A stretch of DNA of 16,560 nucleotides, from NCBI GenBank assembly GCA_030613835.1, contig JAUWLH010000013.1:1-16560 (forward strand). Direction: 5' to 3'. Each line of letters starts with the position of its first letter. Position 1 is the stretch's first letter. The notes below the pieces were generated by a model. The model was given only the letters and a program-made list of their open reading frames with translations. It made no database searches and was not told where the DNA came from. Position numbers and translations under genes: made by a program. Below, in pieces: positions 6,123-12,754 of this stretch. This stretch comes from Candidatus Bathyarchaeota archaeon (GTDB taxonomy: Archaea; Thermoproteota; Bathyarchaeia; TCS64).

Positions 6123-6662
6123 CTACTCTAGGATGTGTCTACCTGCTTCCTCAAGCATGGGCAGCTTGTGAGCCCGGTTAGCCTGAGTCACCGTGATGAG
6201 GTCATAGTTCTTAAACCCGATCCGCTTCAGGTACTCCTCCAGTATGTATAAAGCACGGGCTGCTCCGTTGCCACTGCCACCAGCGCAGGCTATCCCCATG
6301 TAGGGCTTGTCAGAGTACCGCTTGAAACCATGATGTGTCTCGACGCGTCTCATCCTGTCAAGGAAGGGCTTGGCCGACTCGCTGATATCATGCCAGTAAA
6401 CGGGAGTCGTGAACACGAATGCATCGGCCTCCGAGATCTTATCAATGATCTCCGCAAAGTCATCCTTAAGGATGCACGTCCCCTCACGGCGGCACTGTCC
6501 CCAACCTCCGTCGCACGCTTTGCACTTTTTGATTACCGCCTCGTTCAGGTTGATTAACTCGGTCTCGTGCCCCGCAGCCTCGGCACCCCTTATGACCTGT
6601 TTAGCTGTCTCTGCCGTCAAGCCTTCAAGGTTCGGGCTCGACTGTATAGTTAGAAGTTTCAT
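6123..6662 (-). CDS. Flavodoxin-fold NAD(P)H-dependent FMN reductase, iron-sulfur flavoprotein type
   Basis: The 179-aa protein has the flavodoxin fold of the NADPH-dependent FMN reductase family. It begins with beta strand 1 plus phosphate loop (LLTIQSSPNLEGLT, 3-16) and carries the flavin-ring loop TTPVYWHDISESAKPFLDR (85-103). A four-cysteine motif lies at Cys47-x2-Cys50-x6-Cys57-x5-Cys63, followed by LKDDF. This is the place where archaeal iron-sulfur flavoproteins (Isf) carry the 4Fe-4S cluster. The classic Isf spacing is C-x2-C-x2-C-x5-C; here four residues (within DGGWGQ) are added between the second and third cysteines. A compact cluster or a structural role are both possible. The physiological donor and acceptor are unknown; Isf proteins often reduce O2/H2O2 or pass electrons from ferredoxin. 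ATG start at 6662 with a TTTATTTAAT box 28 nt upstream; single gene. Confidence 0.85.
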   Translation of the reverse strand: MKLLTIQSSPNLEGLTAETAKQVIRGAEAAGHETELINLNEAVIKKCKACDGGWGQCRREGTCILKDDFAEIIDKISEADAFVFTTPVYWHDISESAKPFLDRMRRVETHHGFKRYSDKPYMGIACAGGSGNGAARALYILEEYLKRIGFKNYDLITVTQANRAHKLPMLEEAGRHILE

Positions 6663-6683
6663 ATCATGAAAGAACTGGAGACG

Positions 6684-6697
6684 GGATTAAATAAAAG
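6684..6697 (-). promoter_or_regulatory. TATA box of the flavoprotein gene
   Basis: CTTTTATTTAATCC on the minus strand is centred about 28 nt upstream of the ATG at 6662. It follows the stop codon of the next upstream gene within a 41-bp gap. Confidence 0.55.
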
Positions 6698-6703
6698 ACT
6701 AGG

Positions 6704-7969
6704 TTAGCCCCTCTGCATGATATCGATCATTATCTGATCCATCTCAGATAGGCCACGATCACTTATCTCCCCCAGGACCTGGACCACATACCTGAGATCA
6801 GGTTTCAGAAGACCCTGGGTTTTTGTTATTCCCGTGCCGTTCAGCGCCAGCAATGCGCATATGTAAGCCTCACCTGCTGCCGTGGAGACCTTCAATGCAC
6901 ATGATCCCTTCCCGCCGTCACATGTCATGCCCATGACGGAGGCAACGAGGCTCGCGATGGCTATCTCAGCCTGCTTGGGCGTGCCTCCTCCAAGCCTCAC
7001 GATACCTGCCGTTGCCCCCGCACCGGCAGCAACTGCGCATCCGCAAATGGGGCTCAGGACCCCCGTGAACACCTTGATGAACCTCGTGACGAGGTGGGTT
7101 AGGGCAAGTGCCTCGGAAAGCTCTCTGTCAGACTTACCCCAGTACTCGGCGACCAATGCCACTGGAATAATCGCGGTGATTCCGTGGTTTCCACTACTTG
7201 CGCTGCTCATAACAGGCAGAGGGCCTCCGCCCATCCTCACGTCAGCTGCTCCACCAGCGTAGGCCTTGATCTTGTAGAGAATATCATCACAGGGCATGAT
7301 CTTGTGAATATTATAGCCTATGCCGAGAGCCCATGAATTGGTGATGCCCTCGAATGCGACGCCCATATTCATCGCCACCCCGGCCATCAAGCGGGCTTCA
7401 TCATGGTCATCGATGCTCGATGCCTGTTCCCAATGCATTCCCATATCAAGTGCGGCTAGTTCATCAATATATGAGGCCCCATATTTTGAGTCCGGTTTTG
7501 AGTCATTCTCAAAAACGATGTCACCATTCTTTTCGATCTTGATAACGTTATCATGCCTGTCCTTCGTGGTAACGGTAACCACCTCATCTCCGCCTTTCAA
7601 TGTGACCCTAATGAAAACATAGGGCTTGTCCAGATGCACGTCCCGAGTCACACGCCCGGAGTCAATAAACGCCTTAGCTTTCTCAACATCGCCTAGAGTG
7701 ATACTGGATAAGCTTCTCAGCCCTAGATCGGAGTCCCCAACCGCTGCGCCTAGGGCGGCGGCGAGGAGGTTCCCAGTGCCACCATTAGCCCCTGGGACTC
7801 CCACGTTCACTCCGTTCTTGAAAATGCTTCCACTCATCTCCACATGAATAGATTCTACCTCACAGCTGAGGTGCCTGGCAGCGGTCGCCGATGCAAGCGC
7901 GACTGCACCAGGCTCAGTACAGCCTAAAGCTGGTTTAACCTCGTTATCGAGGAACTGCTTGAGATTCAT
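6704..7969 (-). CDS. L-cysteine desulfidase / UPF0597 (CyuA-CdsB) family protein
   Basis: The protein (421 aa from the ATG at 7969) belongs to the family of E. coli YhaM/CyuA and Methanocaldococcus L-cysteine desulfidase, related to the Fe-S L-serine dehydratase alpha chain. The family splits cysteine to pyruvate, ammonia and sulfide using a 4Fe-4S cluster. Numbering from the TTG codon one residue earlier, the motifs are GCTEPGAVALA (17-27, Cys18, the proposed active-site cysteine), SGSIFKNG (47-54), SSGNHGITA (259-267), SPICGCAVAAGAGA (307-320, Cys310/Cys312) and MTCDGGKGSC (349-358, Cys351 and Cys358). Together these supply the expected cluster cysteines. A TTG directly before the ATG could be read as start, but the TATA box at about 7994 is 25 nt from the ATG, so I choose ATG. 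Substrate could also be serine or another beta-substituted amino acid. Confidence 0.88.
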   Translation of the reverse strand: MNLKQFLDNEVKPALGCTEPGAVALASATAARHLSCEVESIHVEMSGSIFKNGVNVGVPGANGGTGNLLAAALGAAVGDSDLGLRSLSSITLGDVEKAKAFIDSGRVTRDVHLDKPYVFIRVTLKGGDEVVTVTTKDRHDNVIKIEKNGDIVFENDSKPDSKYGASYIDELAALDMGMHWEQASSIDDHDEARLMAGVAMNMGVAFEGITNSWALGIGYNIHKIMPCDDILYKIKAYAGGAADVRMGGGPLPVMSSASSGNHGITAIIPVALVAEYWGKSDRELSEALALTHLVTRFIKVFTGVLSPICGCAVAAGAGATAGIVRLGGGTPKQAEIAIASLVASVMGMTCDGGKGSCALKVSTAAGEAYICALLALNGTGITKTQGLLKPDLRYVVQVLGEISDRGLSEMDQIMIDIMQRG

Positions 7970-7987
7970 CAAAAGGGAGTGATAGTA

Positions 7988-7999
7988 ATAATATATACA
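7988..7999 (-). promoter_or_regulatory. TATA box of the cysteine desulfidase-family gene
   Basis: TGTATATATTAT on the minus strand is close to the archaeal consensus and is centred about 25 nt upstream of the ATG at 7969. It starts about 10 nt after the fen1 stop codon. Confidence 0.6.
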
Positions 8000-8007
8000 G
8001 GTTATTG

Positions 8008-9042
8008 CTACCCGAAGAAACGGTCAAGGGTGGTCTTCTTGGCCTTCGGGATCATGCCTGCCTTCATCTTCTCGATGGCTCCCATGACTCGTTGCTGGCT
8101 AAAGTTGTGTTCACCGCTGAGGAACCCTATGAGACCGGCCACATCTGGCCTGTTCCATTCGAGCACGTAGTCATCAGTGGTCCTCGGGTTGACGAAAAGG
8201 TCCTTGATCTCCTCAACAGGGTGAGGGAACTCTGCGTTCTTGATGTGAGGAAGCGCGTCCTCCAAGCTGCCGTGCTTGTTGATGAGTTTCAACGCCGTCT
8301 TCGGTCCTATTCCCTTGATCCCGTCAGGGTTGTAATCGGTCCCAACAAGTATCCCCAGATCTATGAGCTGGCTCTGGGTCAGCCCAAGGGTCTTCCTGAT
8401 CTTCTCCAGCTCAAGCATCTCGGGCTCGATCTTGATGTACACGTTCTTTCTGGGCAGCTTCCTACGACCTGTGATGGAAAGGTTCCTCACGTGCCTAGGG
8501 GCACCGTAGAGTAGGCTATCAAAGTCTTGGCTAGCCGCTGCGTACACGTCTTCCTTTAATGCCATGTAGGCGGTCTGGGCCTCGCCCTCGCCGGGCGCCT
8601 GAACCCACGGGATGCCCATGAGGGTTAGCAGGTTTTTTGCCTCCCCAATGATATCGGTGGTGGTTACGACGGACTGCTGCCCGTATCGCCTCGCCTTCTG
8701 GGTGTCACCCTCCTCAACGGCTTTCACGTAGGCTTTCTTTGCTTTCTGACGGATCTTGCGGCGCCTTTCAAGCACCGTTGACTTGAACCTGTGAGGCCTG
8801 CCATCGAAAACGTAGACGATCTTGATGCCCGCCTCCATGAGGTTGCTGTTCCTGTACATGAGGCCGCTAAGGTGGCTTGTTATCCTGCCCTGACGATCCT
8901 TCAGTGGCTGACCGTCCCTGCCCCGGATTATTGATAAGAACTGGTATAGAATGTTGTTGCCGTCGAAGGCAACTATCTCTCCTGCCAAGTCGCTTATGGA
9001 GATCTTGCGGGCGTCAACAATATCACCCAGCTTGACTCCCAT
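8008..9042 (-). CDS. fen1: Flap endonuclease 1
   Basis: The 344-aa structure-specific nuclease removes 5' flaps in Okazaki-fragment maturation and base-excision repair. The N-terminal MGVKLGDIV and XPG-N/XPG-I domains are intact. The acidic metal ligands are all visible: Asp27 (FDGNN), Asp80 (VFDGRPH), Glu152 and Glu154 (GEGEAQ), Asp173 and Asp175 (SQDFDS) and Asp236 (GTDYN). The helix-hairpin-helix GIKGIGPKTA (241-250) follows. The C-terminus KTTLDRFFG is a PCNA-interacting box in which the usual first Gln is replaced by Lys336. ATG start at 9042 lies 9 nt after the TAG of the small winged-helix gene. The sequence TAGGGGATCAAG before it is SD-like, with one mismatch to AGGTGATC. It is the third gene of the cdc48 operon. 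Confidence 0.97.
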   Translation of the reverse strand: MGVKLGDIVDARKISISDLAGEIVAFDGNNILYQFLSIIRGRDGQPLKDRQGRITSHLSGLMYRNSNLMEAGIKIVYVFDGRPHRFKSTVLERRRKIRQKAKKAYVKAVEEGDTQKARRYGQQSVVTTTDIIGEAKNLLTLMGIPWVQAPGEGEAQTAYMALKEDVYAAASQDFDSLLYGAPRHVRNLSITGRRKLPRKNVYIKIEPEMLELEKIRKTLGLTQSQLIDLGILVGTDYNPDGIKGIGPKTALKLINKHGSLEDALPHIKNAEFPHPVEEIKDLFVNPRTTDDYVLEWNRPDVAGLIGFLSGEHNFSQQRVMGAIEKMKAGMIPKAKKTTLDRFFG

Positions 9043-9051
9043 CTTGATCCC

Positions 9052-9261
9052 CTAGGCTAGCTCGATGCGGCGCTTTCCCTTGGGTAACCTATAGACCCTC
9101 ACGATGCCCCGTATCTCCATCTTCATTAGGAGGGTGTTCAGGTGCTCCTCGCTGAAGCCGCTGTGCTGTTTCTTGGTCCTCTTGAACAGGTCAGTGAACT
9201 TTAGGGGGCCAGTGCGCCTCAGGATGTCGACGATGTTCGCCGGTATCAGTTTTGTATCCAT
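9052..9261 (-). CDS. Small winged-helix-like protein between cdc48 and fen1
   Basis: The 69-aa basic protein is not recognised as a named family. Its pattern is a compact winged helix: helix 1 (IPANIVDILRRTGPLKF), helix 2 (TDLFKRTKK), a recognition-helix-like segment (SEEHLNTLLMKMEIRGI) and a final beta hairpin (VRVYRLPKGKRRIELA). Many Lys/Arg residues, including the KGKRR turn, fit nucleic-acid binding, but protein binding is equally possible for such domains. The start is certain: ATG at 9261 has a perfect 7-nt SD, AGGTGAT, which begins inside the TAG stop of cdc48. Lying between a AAA unfoldase gene and fen1, it could be a regulator of this operon or an adaptor for Cdc48 or replication; this is inference only. 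Confidence 0.75.
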   Translation of the reverse strand: MDTKLIPANIVDILRRTGPLKFTDLFKRTKKQHSGFSEEHLNTLLMKMEIRGIVRVYRLPKGKRRIELA

Positions 9262-9265
9262 TCAT

Positions 9266-9272
9266 ATCACCT
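9266..9272 (-). promoter_or_regulatory. Shine-Dalgarno site fused to the cdc48 stop codon
   Basis: AGGTGAT on the minus strand starts inside the cdc48 TAG stop and ends 4 nt before the ATG of the winged-helix gene. A ribosome terminating on cdc48 would cover it, so coupling is expected. Confidence 0.75.
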
Positions 9273-11442
9273 ACGCTATATCAATCGGGGGCTTGCTCTG
9301 CTCCCTGAACCTCTGCTTGCTGTTCTCATACCAGTTCACCATCTCAGGCGTGATGCTGGGCGCGATCTCATCCATGGCAGAATCGAAGTCTTGCGTTATT
9401 ACACTGTCCGCCTCAGGGTCCCTGCGCAACGCGTTTAGACCCGCCTCACGTACGAGACTGTCGATATCGGCTCCGCTATAACCATCCATGCTCTTCGAGA
9501 TGTCGTCCAGGCTCACGGATTCGTCTAGAGGCATTTCCTCTGTCTTGATTCCAAGGATCTTGCGCCTTGCCTCAAAATCCGGCGGCGGTACGTATACGCG
9601 CCTATCGAACCTTCCCGGCCTGAGCACCGCTGGGTCGATTATGTCCGGTCTGTTGGTCGCAGCTATGACAACGACGTTCTCCAAGCTCACCAGCCCGTCA
9701 ATCTCAGTGAGAAGCTGGCTAATGACCCTTTCAGTGACCCTGCTGTCCCCACCCATGCCCCTCATCGGGACCAGAGCATCGAACTCGTCGAAGAATATGA
9801 TGCTCGGCGCAGCCATTCTGGCCTTCCTGAATATCTCACGGATGGCCTTCTCTGACTCGCCGACCCACTTGCTGAATATCTCTGGGCCCCTGACGCTGAT
9901 GAAGTTTGCCTCTGACTCTGTGGCGACTACCCTCGCCAGCAATGTCTTACCGCATCCCGGTGGGCCGTGTAGTAATATTCCTTTTGGTGGTGTAATTCCT
10001 ACACGGGTGAATCGTTCGGGTGTCTTGAGCGGCCACTCCACTGCCTCCTTGAGGCTCTCCTTAACGTCCTCTAGTCCACCCACTGCGTCCCAGTGGATGT
10101 TGGGTGACTCAACGTAGACCTCCCTCATGGCAGTCGGTGTGATCTCCCTGAACGCGTCCCTGATATCCTGCTGGGTGACCTCCATCTTGTCTAGAACCTC
10201 GTGGGGGATCCGCTTTTCCTCAAGATCGATCTGTGGCAGGTAACGCCTCAGCGCCTTCATGGCAGACTCCCTGCTCAATGCCTCCAGGTCGGCCCCAGTG
10301 TAGCCGTGGGTGATAGCGGCCATCTTTTCAAGATCAAAATCATCGGCTAGGGGCATCCCTCGTGTGTGGATCTGCAGGATCTGAGACCGTCCCTCGCGTC
10401 CAGGGATGCCGATCTCAACCTCTCTGTCGAACCTGCCTGGGCGCCTCAGCGCCTCGTCTATGGCATTAGGTCTGTTAGTGGCTCCTATGACTATAATGTG
10501 GCCCCTTCCCTTTAGGCCGTCCATGCTTGCGAGGAGCTGGGCTACTACCCTCCGCTCAACCTCACCGGTCACCTCGCTCCTCTTGGGTGCGATGGCGTCG
10601 ATCTCGTCAATGAAAAGTATGCTTGGGGCGTTCTTCTCGGCGTCCTCGAACATCTTCCTCATACGGGCCTCGGACTCGCCGTAGAACTTGCTCATGATCT
10701 CGGGTCCGTTGATGGCGTAAAAGTTTGCCTCGGACTCGCTGGCCACGGCCCTCGCCAGCAGCGTCTTGCCGCATCCCGGTGGACCGTGGAGCAGAACGCC
10801 CTTCGGCGGGTCGATGCCAAGCCTCTGGAATATCTCAGGGTGGCGGAGCGGTAGCTCGACCATCTCCCTGATCCGCCTAATCTCCTCCTCCAAGCCTCCG
10901 ATGTCCTCGTACGTGGTCCTGCTAGGTATCTCCAGCTCGGGGACGGGCTCGCTCATTATCATGATCTCGGTGGTTGGTGCGATCTTCACGATGCCTCCCG
11001 GCCTCGTGTTCACCACCATGAACGGGACGCTGTGTCCCAGCATCATGATGAGCAGGGTATCGCCCCTGGTCGCAGGCCTATCGACTAGGCGGTCCTTGAC
11101 AAACCTGATAAAGTCGTTGTCAACGCTGATCCTTATGTCGACCGGAGCTAGCTTGACCTGTGTGGCGTACTCTGCCTCGGCCTTTGTGACTGTGACGTAC
11201 TCGTTGATGCTGGCACTGCAGTTTTTCCTGATGAACCCGTCGATCCTGATAAGCCCAAGCCCTTGATCCTCGGGATAGGCTGGCCACGCCTTGGCCGCTG
11301 TGGGCTTCTTACCCTCGATCTGGACCACATCCCCGACGGTTACTCCCAGGGTCTTCATGGTCTCGGAGTCCATCCTGGCTATGCTCCTTCCGACATCGCG
11401 CTGCTGTTTCGCTTCTGATACTTTTAACTGGACACTGCTCAA
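9271..11442 (-). CDS. cdc48: Cdc48/VAT family AAA ATPase with two AAA domains
   Basis: The 723-aa protein is a full-length archaeal Cdc48/p97 homologue: a hexameric unfoldase that threads proteins for the proteasome or remodels complexes. The N domain (about 1-170) has the double-psi barrel pattern (LKVSEAKQQRDVGRSIARMD). D1 (about 176-430) has Walker A GPPGCGKT (220-227), Walker B FIDEIDA (277-283), the pore loop KFYGES and the RRPGRFDR finger region. D2 (about 447-700) has GPPGCGKT (493-500), FFDEFDA (550-556) with Phe in place of the more usual Ile, pore loop KWVGES and LRPGRFDR. The C-terminus PPIDIA lacks a hydrophobic-Tyr-X proteasome docking end. TTG start at 11442 is supported by AGGTG 8 nt upstream and by the family's usual N-terminus. 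First gene of the cdc48-winged helix-fen1 operon. Confidence 0.97.
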   Translation of the reverse strand: MSSVQLKVSEAKQQRDVGRSIARMDSETMKTLGVTVGDVVQIEGKKPTAAKAWPAYPEDQGLGLIRIDGFIRKNCSASINEYVTVTKAEAEYATQVKLAPVDIRISVDNDFIRFVKDRLVDRPATRGDTLLIMMLGHSVPFMVVNTRPGGIVKIAPTTEIMIMSEPVPELEIPSRTTYEDIGGLEEEIRRIREMVELPLRHPEIFQRLGIDPPKGVLLHGPPGCGKTLLARAVASESEANFYAINGPEIMSKFYGESEARMRKMFEDAEKNAPSILFIDEIDAIAPKRSEVTGEVERRVVAQLLASMDGLKGRGHIIVIGATNRPNAIDEALRRPGRFDREVEIGIPGREGRSQILQIHTRGMPLADDFDLEKMAAITHGYTGADLEALSRESAMKALRRYLPQIDLEEKRIPHEVLDKMEVTQQDIRDAFREITPTAMREVYVESPNIHWDAVGGLEDVKESLKEAVEWPLKTPERFTRVGITPPKGILLHGPPGCGKTLLARVVATESEANFISVRGPEIFSKWVGESEKAIREIFRKARMAAPSIIFFDEFDALVPMRGMGGDSRVTERVISQLLTEIDGLVSLENVVVIAATNRPDIIDPAVLRPGRFDRRVYVPPPDFEARRKILGIKTEEMPLDESVSLDDISKSMDGYSGADIDSLVREAGLNALRRDPEADSVITQDFDSAMDEIAPSITPEMVNWYENSKQRFREQSKPPIDIA

Positions 11443-11450
11443 AATGTTGG

Positions 11451-11455
11451 CACCT
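11451..11455 (-). promoter_or_regulatory. Shine-Dalgarno site of cdc48
   Basis: AGGTG on the minus strand lies 8 nt before the TTG start. No in-frame ATG or GTG fits the conserved N-terminus better, so this site decides the start. It implies a short leader, unlike most nearby genes. Confidence 0.55.
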
Positions 11456-11486
11456 AATCAGATATTACTTTCATGGACACGGAGGC

Positions 11487-11497
11487 TAATAAAAAGA
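11487..11497 (-). promoter_or_regulatory. TATA box of the cdc48 operon
   Basis: TCTTTTTATTA on the minus strand is centred about 50 nt upstream of the TTG start. Using 25-27 nt to the start of transcription, the mRNA would begin near 11466 and have a leader of about 25 nt that includes the SD. Confidence 0.5.
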
Positions 11498-11503
11498 TTA
11501 TTT

Positions 11504-11534
11504 GTACCTACCCGAGACACACTGGGATTGGTAC
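11504..11534. repeat. Imperfect inverted repeat upstream of the cdc48 TATA box
   Basis: On the plus strand GTACC-TA-CCC (11504-11513) is matched by GGG-ATT-GGTAC (11524-11534) across a 10-nt loop. The heptamer GTACCTA also occurs twice as a direct repeat (11504-11510 and 11531-11537). It lies between the egsA stop and the cdc48 TATA box, so it may be an operator for cdc48 or a terminator hairpin for egsA. Confidence 0.45.
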
Positions 11535-12611
11535 CTAAATTACGCCAGTGAACTCAGCTAGCTCTGCGGCCTTTTTCTCGTCAAGCTTGTGCTTGCTTAG
11601 GATCGTGTAACGATTAGGACGGAGGGACTGGGCTATTGTTAGGGCCTTCACTATCACCTCTTTTCCCATCCCCAGCTCCTCAGCTGTGATCGGTGCGCCG
11701 ATAGTTTGCAGACTGTCACGTATTGCCTCCCAGTTCAACCCATGTAACTTGGCCATCATGATGCTGCCGACGCCACACTGTTCACCGTGGAGGGCCGGCT
11801 TCTCTGCGATCTGATCTAATGAATGACTGAAGAGGTGACTCGAACCGCTGGTAGGTTTGCTGCTACCGGCGATGCTCATAGACACCCCACAGCTTACGAG
11901 TGCCTCGAGCAAGGTCCTTATCCCCTCTTGAGTTCTCGCCTTTATGAGGCTGGCGCGCTCCATGATGTGCTGGCTGCTCATGAGGCTCAGGCTCGCGGCG
12001 TAGCCGCCGTAGTAATCGTTCTTCTCCCTGTGGGCGAGTCGCCAGTCGCGTACCTCAACGGCTTTGCAGATCATGTCACCGCAACCAGACGCGGTGAAGC
12101 GGTAAGGGCTCTCAGCGATAATGCAACTGTCCATTACAACAGCGAGCGGCGAGGTCGCTTTGACCGTATATGGTCTACCCGATCCCTTGATAGAAGCCAA
12201 GTTACTGGCGATCCCATCGTGTGAGGCAACGGTGGGAACGCTGATGAAGAAACGCCCGGAATCGTGGGCCGCTATCTTGGCCACGTCAATGTTTCTTCCA
12301 CCCCCGATACCAAGGACCACGTCGGAGGAGAATTCCTTGACCTTGGAAATAACTTTGTCAACAGTTGCTCTCGTGGCATCGCCCACCAATGTAAAGTTTG
12401 TCTGTATCCCCCCTTCAGTGAGAAGGTCAACGGTCTTTTGACCGGCTATCTTGATGGTGGTCTCGCCGGTGATGACGAGGGCCTTCCCGAAGTTCTGCTC
12501 GACACAGATATCCCTGATCTGACCTAGGATGTTCTCTCCTACGAGGACTATTCGCGGCAAGGTTATTCGGTGAATCTGACTGTGATCTGGTTCGGACAAA
12601 TCCGTTGACAT
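11535..12611 (-). CDS. egsA: sn-Glycerol-1-phosphate dehydrogenase
   Basis: The 358-aa NAD(P)H- and zinc-dependent enzyme reduces dihydroxyacetone phosphate to sn-glycerol-1-phosphate, the backbone of archaeal ether lipids. It has the iron/zinc-alcohol-dehydrogenase-like fold. The dinucleotide site is LGIGGGRNIDVAK (100-112), then PTVASHDGIAS (126-136). The zinc ligands are expected at Asp179 (SGCGDMICK), His259 (SGSSHLFSH) and His275 (LHGEQCGVG). Length is normal. ATG start at 12611, divergent from psmB across a 143-bp gap. The TATA candidate, centred near 12651, is about 40 nt upstream and would give a leader of about 14 nt. This gene is the clearest single marker that the DNA is archaeal. 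It stands alone, its stop lying 92 bp before the cdc48 start. Confidence 0.97.
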   Translation of the reverse strand: MSTDLSEPDHSQIHRITLPRIVLVGENILGQIRDICVEQNFGKALVITGETTIKIAGQKTVDLLTEGGIQTNFTLVGDATRATVDKVISKVKEFSSDVVLGIGGGRNIDVAKIAAHDSGRFFISVPTVASHDGIASNLASIKGSGRPYTVKATSPLAVVMDSCIIAESPYRFTASGCGDMICKAVEVRDWRLAHREKNDYYGGYAASLSLMSSQHIMERASLIKARTQEGIRTLLEALVSCGVSMSIAGSSKPTSGSSHLFSHSLDQIAEKPALHGEQCGVGSIMMAKLHGLNWEAIRDSLQTIGAPITAEELGMGKEVIVKALTIAQSLRPNRYTILSKHKLDEKKAAELAEFTGVI

Positions 12612-12628
12612 ACCTGTTGTTGATATCG

Positions 12629-12648
12629 TGTATTCACTTCACGAAATA
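12629..12648. repeat. Imperfect palindrome in the egsA promoter/leader
   Basis: GTATTC-ACTTCAC-GAAATAC on the plus strand has arms that match except for one extra T/A. It lies between the candidate egsA TATA box and its ATG, at about the expected start of transcription, where a repressor would act. Random occurrence in AT-rich DNA cannot be excluded. Confidence 0.3.
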
Positions 12649-12658
12649 CAAATATGTT
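12643..12658 (-). promoter_or_regulatory. Candidate TATA box of egsA
   Basis: The minus strand reads AACATATTTGTATTTC, with two overlapping TATA-like elements about 35-45 nt upstream of the egsA ATG. The best register is not certain. Confidence 0.4.
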
Positions 12659-12690
12659 TGCTCGTATTAGCAATGTTTTTAATAAAGTGA

Positions 12691-12702
12691 ACTTTTTTAT
12701 GG
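12691..12702 (+). promoter_or_regulatory. TATA box of psmB-aCPSF1
   Basis: ACTTTTTTATGG is centred near 12697, which places the start of transcription near 12723 and gives a leader of about 32 nt containing the SD. A second AT-rich run (TTTTTAATAAAG, 12676-12687) is an alternative. Confidence 0.5.
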
Positions 12703-12718
12703 TATTAGTTGTCCTGTA

Positions 12719-12730
12719 AAGGATATCCTT
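12719..12730. promoter_or_regulatory. Perfect 12-bp palindrome at the predicted psmB transcription start
   Basis: AAGGATATCCTT is a perfect palindrome centred at 12724/12725, about 27 nt past the TATA box centre. That is where RNA synthesis should begin, the classic place for an archaeal repressor operator. No binding protein is known from this window. Confidence 0.4.
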
Positions 12731-12741
12731 CTAATTGTTTT

Positions 12742-12748
12742 AGGAGAT
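12742..12748 (+). promoter_or_regulatory. Shine-Dalgarno site of psmB
   Basis: AGGAGAT lies 6 nt before the psmB ATG. It shows that this transcript has a leader, unlike most single genes in the window, and it fixes the start codon. Confidence 0.65.
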
Positions 12749-12754
12749 TAATCA

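Noticed and set aside
7970..7972. TTG just before the ATG as start of the cysteine desulfidase-family gene
   Set aside because: The adjacent ATG fits the leaderless TATA spacing better and is a stronger start codon.
8005..8514. A 169-codon open frame on + opposite fen1
   Set aside because: It is antisense to clearly conserved FEN1 sequence, has no promoter or SD, and shows no recognisable domain.
9488..10117. A 209-codon open frame on + opposite cdc48, with another at 10766-11266
   Set aside because: Both lie fully antisense to the conserved AAA domains; the translations are Ser/Pro/Leu-rich with no motif, the normal shadow of a coding strand with biased third positions.
11454..11474. Seven-codon ORF (MKVISD) on minus upstream of cdc48, as a possible regulatory leader peptide
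   Set aside because: Its ATG lies only about 18 nt from the TATA box centre, so it probably falls upstream of the transcription start; there is no SD.
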